Below are positions 51,563 through 61,111 of a stretch of 64,000 nucleotides of DNA, in pieces; within the stretch, counting starts at the first letter, position 1, and every line of letters begins with the position of its first letter. Below the pieces are notes generated by a model. It ran no database searches and was not told where the DNA came from. It saw only the letters and a program-made list of their open reading frames with translations. Both the position numbers and the translations under genes were made by a program. Origin of the DNA: Tomocerus qinae. Its lineage: Eukaryota; Arthropoda; Collembola; Entomobryomorpha; Tomoceridae. The stretch is taken from assembly GCA_020055645.1 (NCBI GenBank), contig CM034547.1:8231280-8295279 (forward strand), given 5' to 3'.

Positions 51563-52286
51563 CTAATTTTCATTATCAAAGTATTGACCTAAGTGAAGTA
51601 CAGCAGGTGGATGTTGCAGACTAGTAGCAGGAGCTGGAGAAGTGTCTGCTCGCATCTAAATATGTATAAAATTCAAGTCAATATATATTTATGCGGAAAG
51701 TAAAATTAATATTGCAAATTGCAACACAATGCAAAAATTGTCTTTCTTACGAAATATTTAAAAACGGAACGAAATGAAGAATTGGAGATTCCTAAGGATT
51801 GTTCGGCTTGAGATACTTGACTTTCAAGTTGATCTAGTGTACTGCGAATAGCTGTGATTAAGGATTGAAGTGAATCCAGGCGCTTATTTAGCAATTCGTT
51901 TAAGGCTGCGCCTTGTTGCAGCACTTCGGGAAGAATAGTTTGGCACCATTCTTTATTTTCACTCTCTTTCTGCAAAAACAAACTCGCTTAGTAAGATGCA
52001 CTTACTTTTATAATATAGTGTATTGTTACATTGTCGCTAATAACAAAAGAATATGACATGCCATTTCATAGAGACTTTCAAATTCTTCAAGCTTGGCTAC
52101 ACTCTCTTCTACGAAATCTTCCAGTTTAGAAATTTGTTCTGAGAGATCCGTTTGACAAAAAACAGAATAGTTATTTGCCAAATTGGAAAGAAGGTTTAAT
52201 AATTTTGGATCTGTTGGAGAATTTGTTGAAATTGTTATCAAGTCGTCATGCTGCTGGACATCAACGGAGTTCGTCCCATCATCCAT
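51563..52286 (-). CDS. Blos4: BLOC-1 subunit 4 (cappuccino homologue)
   Basis: Three coding exons on the minus strand: 52062-52286, 51751-51969 and 51563-51655, giving 178 residues. The protein is mostly helical and coiled-coil. ISKLEDFVEESVAKLEEF corresponds to the first conserved helix of BLOC1S4. NKRLDSLQSLI through LDQLESQVSQAEQSLG corresponds to the human run IDRLEAFV...MEEQVTKAEAELG, and the C-terminal AVLHLGQYF resembles human VLFRTEDYF. BLOC-1 is a cytoplasmic complex for sorting cargo to lysosome-related organelles such as insect eye pigment granules. The exon 2 donor is a good GTAAGA. The exon 1 end is odd: only a GC donor (ATG then GCATGT) keeps phase with the next exon; see findings. 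Family assignment is by coiled-coil pattern and is therefore less certain than for the neighbours. Confidence 0.72.
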
Positions 52287-53348
52287 TTCGGCTTTTTCTC
52301 CACCTTGGGCGTATCAAATATGATGGACTAAGGATTTAATCACCGACAACCGAAAACTAATCAAATAAAACAATGTTGAAATATTTAGCTGTTAGTTCTG
52401 TTCTAATATTGAAAAATCTAACATATTTTTCTTAAAACGTGGGAGTTCTAGCCGTACAATCACAGAATACGAATAAAAGAAATCTTGCATATAAAAAAAT
52501 ATTACATCATTGCATATAAAACTACACATAAAAAGACGGATAAGAATCAAACTTTCTATACGAAAAATTTATAATGAGTAATCAGTACAATCAGCAATAT
52601 CATATCTTCAAAATGATTTTGAATTAGAAAAAAATTGGAAACATGAAACAACAAAATGATGTCAGAGTATAGAATACGTGCCTACCTAGCAAATGTCGAA
52701 ATTTGTGAAAGTATCCGTTGACTTGTCTGCAGAATAAATGAGTTCCCTTATCGTCGTTTCTTCTATGCACGAAGAAGTCAGGTCCTCCTGTCCGTCTTCT
52801 GTCCGTTCATATCACATCACAGAAAAGACACAAGCCAACAACCGAAGGAGAAGGAGACAGTTAGCAACACAGCACTAGAAGACCAATACAATAATAATGA
52901 AAGATTTATGATAACTGATAATGACACCAATTTACTACCAAGATAAGAAGAGTTTTGAAATGCGACGGGCAAACATTCAGACCAATCAACTATCGTGGAG
53001 GGAATCATAGAGCGGGTAGAAAGCCTTCTTCTGTAAAAACAGATACACTGAAAAAACACCGAATACTCCGAAACGGCTGATTTAATTGAATTTTAGAATC
53101 TATTTCCCCGTGTCTTTTCCAGTCTTGGCTTTTAGTGATCATTGGTCATTAACCACTTCGTTGTTTTCCACTTGATGGTAGACAGCTGACAGTTTACAAA
53201 GTTGACATCTTTGTACTTAGTGGTTGTGGTATTGCTTTGCTTTAACAGAAGTTAACTGATCAGTTGATTAGGGCACTGGCTGACCACTTATCGGTGATCT
53301 AGATTGGAAAATTATATTTTGAAAGACTTGAGATCTGCTGAGTAGAAA
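52287..53348. promoter_or_regulatory. Head-to-head promoter region of Blos4 and NCAPD2
   Basis: About 1.06 kb separates the two divergent start codons. ORFs at 52817-53059 (-) and 53268-53519 (-) show no family signature. A minus-strand TTAGTT near 52357 is a weak initiator candidate for Blos4. Confidence 0.4.
53260..53265 (+). promoter_or_regulatory. Initiator-like motif before NCAPD2
   Basis: TCAGTT 89 bases before the NCAPD2 ATG, in a clean leader without an intervening ATG in frame. Same word and similar spacing as in front of Jarid2 and the CPAP1 gene. Confidence 0.3.
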
Positions 53349-56300
53349 ATGGAAGAACCACAATTGATCAATTTTCTTAAAAGTGAAGGAGAATCGATTG
53401 TAGATTTGCAAGAGCAAAGTCCAAGTGTTCATTTTTGTACTGGTAATAAGATAATTAATTATATATGTACTTTCTAACATGTAATCATCTTCTATGATCT
53501 CCAAGCTATGTTTTTTCAAAAATTATAAAGTGTGATCATGAATTTCTAGGATTAGCTGAAGAGATTAGTCAAGATGGGAGTCATCGCTTGGTGGCCCAAT
53601 ATGGATCCTTGTTACGAATATTTACAAGTTTGGGAAACAATGATTCCGGTATCGTTAAAGCTGCATTGCAATGTTTGGATGATGGTATGTTTTGACAAAA
53701 ATACATAAATGGAAAATATTATATGCTTTGATTACCATAATAATAATATACTTCATTACACAATATAGATGATAGATATTATGTGTTTACAACTGAATTA
53801 TTTTTTTCTCAAATAGCCATTAAGAAGTTAGGTAAAGAATTTAGAGAAGACGGGGGTAACATCAGAGATTTAACGAGGGAGAAAAAACAATACCTCAGAA
53901 AATCTTTAGTTGTTGCTATTTTCTTAATTTTTAAATCGTTCCATGAACTGGAAGCTCAAGTTCATAATGATAAACAAAATCAAACAATTACCGATGCTGC
54001 ACAAGTTTTAAAGGTAAAATTTATTCCAGGATTATTGTAAAAAATCTGCTCTTAATGTTGGCTTTAAAATTAATTATTAACTAATGTGATATTACCTACC
54101 AATTATTAGCGCCGAGGGAAGAAGAAAGCTGTTCAACCGGCTCAGTCGGGGGATCGAGGAAGATATGGATTTTGGAATACCTTTCGAGCCAAAATAACGG
54201 GATCATTTAAGGCGGTTCTTTCTTGCCCATGGGAACATCTGTGGCCTGAAGGAAATAATGCGTTCAAATATATGAGGTGTGAATGATGTCTTTAGTACTA
54301 ATAGATGGTTGACAATCTGTGAGTAATTTAATCTAATTGACACATTAGGTGCCTTACCATAGCTTACTGTGACGTTCTAAAGAAAGGAGGGGAAGACATA
54401 CAACTAGGAGTAGATGAATCTGATGATATATTTTATATACTTGGGATTCTTTCTTCCCGAGCTGATGAAGAGAAATCTATAGTTGGAAGACTTATACCTG
54501 TAAAAATATAAACCTTTATTTCCTTATTTATTGTTTGTTAATTATTAATTTTAATGTAATTATACATTGGCCTGTAAAAATCTATATTTTATGCATTGCG
54601 TTCTTTTTCCAAAACAAAAAATAGTTGGTGAAAACGAGTGAAGAAATGGCAAAGTTATTGTGTCAGTGCTTTTCGTACATAGAAGACAATTTTGAAAAGG
54701 GGACCATTGTGGAAAGTGCAGTGATTGAGGCATCAAATGTATATTTTGCCCAATTGCAAACCGAAACTGCCATTGAACGCGGGTTTGCTGTGTTTATAAC
54801 AGATTTGGCTATATCGAATCCGCAACAACTTCTTAAATGCCTACCAAGTTTCATTACATTTTTAGAGGCTGAGGTACACTTTTACTTCCCGTTGACTGAA
54901 AATTAAAGAAAAGTCTTCAACTTCAATTATTCATTTTTGTAAATGTTTTTACAGTCTAGTACTGTCCGCAGTGCTGTATTAGTGGCTGGGGCCGACATAC
55001 TTGCCTGGCACAAGAAAATCCCAGAAGAAGAGCATGCTATTGGCACGGATAATCGCATAAAAAGCGTGTTGTCAGTCTTACTTACTCACACGAAAGATGT
55101 CAATGCGTTGGTCCGTAGTAAGGTAAAGACTAGTACTTAGTACAACGATTTTGATTATGCAATACATGATAATATTTATGGTATTGTTTATTTATACTGT
55201 TAAGTAACTGTAACTATAGTTTAAAGTGTTCACTATCTTTTAGGCCCTTCAAATGATTAATAAACTTATTGTCAACAAAGACATCGACGGACCTGATTTA
55301 GTATCGTGTATGGAGGTGGGAGCAAAGCGTTTGCTGGACAAAGGGTTAACAGTTCGGAAGCAAGCAATACAGTTAATGGTTACAATTGTTACCAAACATC
55401 CCTTGATGGTCAAAGTAAGTATTTATATGGTATTATTATTTGTCATACATGTTATTCGTTTTCAATATCACTAAATATTCGAATTATGCAACAAAATATT
55501 AGTAAATGTTCCCCTGGGATATTTTTAGTTTACTAACATGGCTTTTCGTGAGGAAATTCGAAAGTCACGTATTTTAGTTCATGAAATGCTAGCTAAAGAC
55601 GCAGAAAGCAAATACCAGATGTTGGAAATTGTTGTTGGAGAATTCACTGAAGATCTTGACGTGCCAGATTACATTTTGGATCGATTAAAACATACAATAA
55701 AGGTCTGGTTTTTTAATTTAAATAGAGTCAGCCTTTATTTGAACTAAACAATTAGATAAACCATGTCAAAGAACTTGAATTAATTCACTAGTCAAATAGA
55801 TATAAAACGTAGGGGAGGGTTTGAGACGGTCTATTCTGGTCTTTTCTAAATAGAGATAGAAAAAGAATGAAACCTAAAAACAAAACAAAAGCGAGCTCTA
55901 ACAAAGGCGACGTCGTCTGTGGTTTCTTTGTGAGCACTGAGCAGTGGCCCACTAATAGACCTTTTGTTGCCGGTGTCAGCTTTCTTTCTTCTTCAATCTG
56001 TATTTATTTAGAAAAGAAAATGATACTGATTGTACATGACCTTTTCAGTCTTTTCCCAAAGACCTTTGAACTTTTGACCCCGTATGACCTGACCTTGACT
56101 TTATGTGACGAAGACCCTCGAATGAGCTATGACGTTCTACGGTGTACAGAAATAAAGGCATTATTTTTTAATACATCGATTTGCAAACTGAACATAGCTT
56201 TTGTGCCCTAGAGTCCGCGTAAGAAGTTTGATCGGATTGTCTCAAACTCAAGCTATTCTTGAATTATCATGCTTATAGATAGACAAATTGGATTTACCCA

Positions 56301-59300
56301 TAAAACAGATCTGCTACTTAATAACTAGTTATTTATTTGAAATTAAAAGTTCATTTTGTCCGAAGTCGGTGTTAATGAAATGTAGATGTTCCGATTTTGC
56401 AGGATTCAAATGAAGGGATGAAAATGATAGAGACCGCTTTACAGAATGGAAGTTATTGGGAAGCTTGTGAACTTTTTTATGTCGTACAAAAAGAGTTTTC
56501 TGCGATACCACATATACAGTAATTAATCACATTTTTGAATTATTTTTGAAGCAATTCTTTTGCCGATTATAAACTTTAATAATCCCGTGAAAAGTAATAA
56601 ATAAATAAAAAATTGTTAACAGGTCGGTGGATGGGAAGCTAGAAAAGCAACTGTATATGAAATATCTAACGAAAGGTTTACAAGAACTCTTCCCCGGGGA
56701 ACAGTCCATTGATTTGGATACTTCTCAAAATTTCGAAAATATTGCTTCGTCCGAGCAAGTATTGAAGAAGAGAGCATACATACAGTATCTAAAGGTTTAT
56801 ATAAAATATAGTCACATTTTACAGATTACAATTTTGTTAGTATTAATCAGTACTTCGTTTGTCTCAGTTTTTAAAATAAACCTTATTATTATTGTACATT
56901 GCCAATATTGGGGTTTAACAGTTTTTGTTTAACTTTAGCACTTGGAGGAAATGAGTATGATGATGGGCCACGTTCAGCAAATCATGACTGTCATTTTGGA
57001 TAAAGGTGCCCCAGGTGACAAGGAAGAAGTCATAAACTTTTTTTCTGAAATAGCAACAATTGGATTTAAGCCATCTAAAGAACTTACAATATCAGTTGTA
57101 GAAGCCTTATCTCAATGTAAAGAAATTGACGATGGAATTTTGGCCAGATTTTGCCGCTTATTTTTAGACGACCCCTCGGTTGATGATGACGCCAGGTTGT
57201 TTCTTAGTATTAATTTTTTCTTATAATTGGTAATTTTTTGTTATTATAATTAGTTTTTAAGTTGGTTTCTTTTGAACTTATTTTTGTTCGTTTTAACAGG
57301 GGAACCAGAAGCAGCCTGATGCTTGTTAGAAAACTGATTGAAATTGTAGATCTGCTTTCATATTCCCAGAGAGACAACATAATTCCGTTAGTATTACTGC
57401 TGAGAAAGAAACAAATTTTAGACAATACCTGTATTCAGGTACAAATATACCAAACTCGTTTACTGATCGTAAACTAATCTTATATATAATGTAGTAGTAG
57501 TAGTAATGTAAAGTTCTGCAAAGATATATAAAAATCTTTATTTATTGAGAGATAAATTGCTAATTTTCAGTTGTTGTGGGATGCGTTTACTCTGGCTACA
57601 CCCAGTTGGGAAAGTAAGGACTCAAGCAGTGCAGTCTACATTTTAGGTGTTTTAGGACAGTAAGTGATACAAGAAAAAATTAAGGGCATGAGTAAAACAT
57701 TAAGGAAGTTGTTATTTATTATTACAGAGCCGAAAATTCGATCGTAACAACTAATATTAAGCAGCTTGTTGATATTGGATTGGGCAGAAGAGGGTTGGAG
57801 GATTTTAACATTGTCAAGTCTTCTCTTGAATCCCTAATATTTGTTTGCAAAAAACCTAAACAAGCAGAAGATGAGTGTGCAGATACCATGAGGTGAGAGA
57901 AATGAAAAATTGTATCTGTGTACAGTAGTGTTTGGTATTGGTATTGGTAAGCTTTATTGACGATTTGTGTTTGTTGTCAGCGTTGAATTAACTCTGAAAA
58001 TGTGCACATTTAGATTTCCGGCCTCTGAGGATATGTTTGACAAAATTATTGCTGTCATTGAAAGAGGTTTAAGAGAGAAAGGAAATCGTATAATGGATGA
58101 AAACTTTTGTGCTGTGGCTGAGTTGGCGATTCAACTTGTTTACAGATTGTGCATTGACCCCAAAGCAGTTATTCAAAGACTTTTGGAACACTTGCATGAT
58201 TGGGTTTTTGGTGACGGAGAAACTGCGTCGCAAATTAAAAATACGGAACGTTTAGTGACAAGGTATTTTGACGGTTTTAGTTTATTGAATGTATTTTCCT
58301 TTCTATTGTGTGTAAATATTGAATTCTAAATCACATGTACTGACATAGGTATCTTGGGGTTTGTACTGCTCTTTTGGGCTGCGAATTACTATTTTTAGAA
58401 ACAACTGTATCAAATGAAGTTAAGAGAAGGCGAACTCTCATTATGAAGAAAGATGAAAAGTCAAGTAAAGGAAAAAGGGGAAAGAAACCTTCTGCATCAA
58501 ATTCTACTGTTAATGCTAGCAAGAATGCAAGCACCTTAAGAAATAAGTCTGCATCTATCAATGAAAGTGCCGTCGAAGTGAGTATAAAATATTTCATTCG
58601 AATATTAGTTGACTATGTTAAGGAGGAGACATGTTTGAACCTTTTTTCTTATCTTCAGACAAATGAATTGGATCAAATCACTGGGGCGAACGGTAATTTT
58701 GAGAATGACTCAGACCTCATCAAGAAATATACTATGGGTATGCTGGATAGTGGTATTCATCGCCAGTTCAGGTAACATTTAAAAAAAATGACAATTACAT
58801 AAAATGTATGTACTATAATGTTTTACGATCAATTATATAGGGTTCATGCTTTATTGTACTGCAATAAAATTAACTGCTACAAGAGTTTACGTTTAAAATT
58901 GGCCTTAATAAAAGCTGTGGCGAAAATAATGTCCGTCTCCGAAGGGGCTGTTATGGCTTGCACTGAGGTAAAGTTTTCTGGACGCATTTGTGGGTTATTG
59001 TCTTATTGTGATAGTGAATGGCAAGTAAATAAATAAATGGGGCAACAGTTAATTGAAACCATGTAATATTGGATATTCTCTAGAATTTCAATGCCCTATG
59101 GGACAAAGTTAATCATCCAATGGTAAAAGTTGAAATACTCCGAGCTGCTATTCTTCTTAACCAGCGGTTCCCCAATCAAATGGAAAAATGTACTAAATGT
59201 GTCACTCAAGGGTAAGAGTGGGATAAACAATTTTTTGTTGATCAGTCTCTTTAGTCTATGTAAAGTTAATTTTGGTTCCCTTATGATGTATAAAGAGAAT

Positions 59301-61006
59301 GATAAGGAAAAATAAATTTTTGTTTTTAATGACAGGTTGCGAGACAAGAATCCAGCTGTTAAAAAGGCTGCATTGGATTTTATTACTTACTTGACTTTGA
59401 ACGACTTACTAAAAGTTCGTGGCCAACTAACTCAAGCCGCTCTTTTAGTCTGCGATGAGGACTTAGATGTCAGAGGTAATTAGTTGCTGTTCATACAATA
59501 TCATATTTGTTCATAGACCGGATGTATATATGGAAAAATTGAAATTGGATTATAATATTTGTGTCGTAGAAATGGCCCGAGATTTCTTAAAACAATGTGC
59601 GGAAAAAGACAACGTATTAATGAATGCGATTCCGGATATAATCTCCCGATTAAATAAAGATGTTGATCAAGAGACTTTTCAAAGCATCCTCAAGTAAGTC
59701 ATTGTTCAAAAAATGTTTATTAAACCAAGATAAATAGACATTAAAATGTAAAACTTTTTTTACTATGAAGGTATCTATTGGCTCAGATTAAAAAGGATAA
59801 ACAAACTACAGGAATGGTGGAAAAACTATTATCTCGGTTTACTTTAATCGAAGAAAGTGGAAATGCACTGAAAATGTATCAAAATACTGCGTTCTGCATA
59901 ACACAGTTTCCCATCAACGAAAAATCCCTCAAAGTGGTTATTGAAGGCTTGTCTTCTTATAGTGACAAACTAGACGATGATATGATATATGAATGTTTTG
60001 TGGAAGTTATAAAAGAAGCAAGGAAAACTTGCAAAGCCGAAGCAAGGGTAAATGATTATCACCATTATGAATATTAAATTGAATGTTTTAGTTTTTAAGT
60101 ATATACACTGCCATTTTTGTTGAGGTTAATATTTTTCAAACTATCCTTCCACTTATCTGTATTTTCATTTCCACTGAACTTCCACCACTTAAGTTCTCTA
60201 TAATTCCTTGCTACTTAACTTAACTATTTTTGAAGAAATTAACTATTTTTGGTTGGAGTACGCTAGATATGCATGTTAAGATTTATTGTTTTCCAGTTAT
60301 CCTTTCTATTTCTTATCCATTTCCAATAAACTTTTACCGAAGTGAAAGTTAATTTTAAAAGAAACTAACTATGTTCAATGAAATGCTTCCCGTAAGAGAT
60401 GAAAGTACTGGTGCTACTAAGTGTAATAAATACGTTGATATAAAATTATTGAGACTACTAATTTCTGTTCTGTAGGCAAAAATTGATGAGTTTGAGAAAG
60501 ACCTTCAAGAAGCAAGGGATAAATGTGTGGAAATGAAACGAATGGAGGATGCTGCTGCTGGCCGTGGTCCACCAGAACCCGAGCGCGAAGAAACTGAAGA
60601 TGAAAATTCTGCAATGGAGACAGATAATGAGTCCCAGAATGAAAATTCTCAATCTGGAGATGAAAGACCTAAAAAAAGAAAAGCACGTTCGGATAATAAA
60701 AAACGTTCCTCAAAAGAAAATGATCAATCCGATAATCAAAATGAAAACTCACAATCAGAAAATGATGATGAGGAAGTATCCGAAAATCAAAAGTCAAAAT
60801 CTAAAAATGACGAATCTGATGACGACGAAATACCACCAAATCAAAAGTCACAAACAGAAAATGAACAATCTGATGACGACGAAATACCTCCAAATCAGAA
60901 GTCCCAAGAGGGTGAAAATGTTCAATCGTCTCCTCAAAATGCAGTGAATGGGGCCAGGAGTGGTGAAAGTGAGTCTGATGAGGATGAAAATTCGTCAGAT
61001 GAATAA
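53349..61006 (+). CDS. NCAPD2: Condensin complex subunit 1 (NCAPD2 / CAP-D2)
   Basis: 24 coding exons: 53349-53442, 53550-53684, 53817-54013, 54110-54276, 54349-54499, 54625-54873, 54955-55122, 55244-55414, 55529-55702, 56403-56518, 56623-56794, 56939-57195, 57300-57438, 57571-57659, 57728-57892, 58014-58262, 58349-58577, 58659-58771, 58841-58967, 59084-59211, 59336-59475, 59570-59693, 59771-60047 and 60476-61006. They give 1453 residues (human 1401). It is an all-helical HEAT-repeat protein. Landmarks shared with human NCAPD2 include DVNALVRSK (about 378-387), VRKQAIQLMVTIV, AYIQYLKHLEE, QLLWDAF, NIKQLVDIGL, DFITYLTLNDLLKVRGQ, LMNAIPDIISRL, KDKQTTGMVEKLLSRF, DKLDDDMIYECFVEVI and AKIDEFEKDLQ. 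NCAPD2 is a HEAT subunit of condensin I, which compacts mitotic chromosomes. The final exon ends in an acidic Ser/Glu/Asp/Asn tail containing a repeated DDDEIPPNQKSQ unit. The 58578-58658 intron is stop-free; the exon 12 donor is GTTGTT. Confidence 0.95.
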
Positions 61007-61007
61007 A
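61002..61007 (+). terminator. Candidate polyadenylation signal overlapping the NCAPD2 stop codon
   Basis: AATAAA includes the TAA stop at 61004-61006. If used, cleavage would fall within about 30 bases and the 3' UTR would be extremely short. CATAAAAATTAAAAG just downstream is an alternative A-rich signal. Confidence 0.35.
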
Positions 61008-61055
61008 AAGCAGAATAATTGCATAAAAATTAAAAGAGTACGACAAAAGAGTAAT

Positions 61056-61061
61056 TTTATT
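61056..61061 (-). terminator. Candidate polyadenylation signal of the Rbl gene
   Basis: AATAAA on the minus strand (TTTATT on plus), 51 bases past the Rbl stop codon, inside the 105-base gap between the two convergent genes. Confidence 0.5.
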
Positions 61062-61111
61062 CATATAATATAGTAATTTGTATGCTACCTATCTTAAATA
61101 ACTAAAAACAA

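Noticed and set aside
55867..56211. 114-codon ORF in an NCAPD2 intron
   Set aside because: It lies between two well-supported NCAPD2 exons (ending 55702, starting 56403) and has no domain; the intron borders are good.
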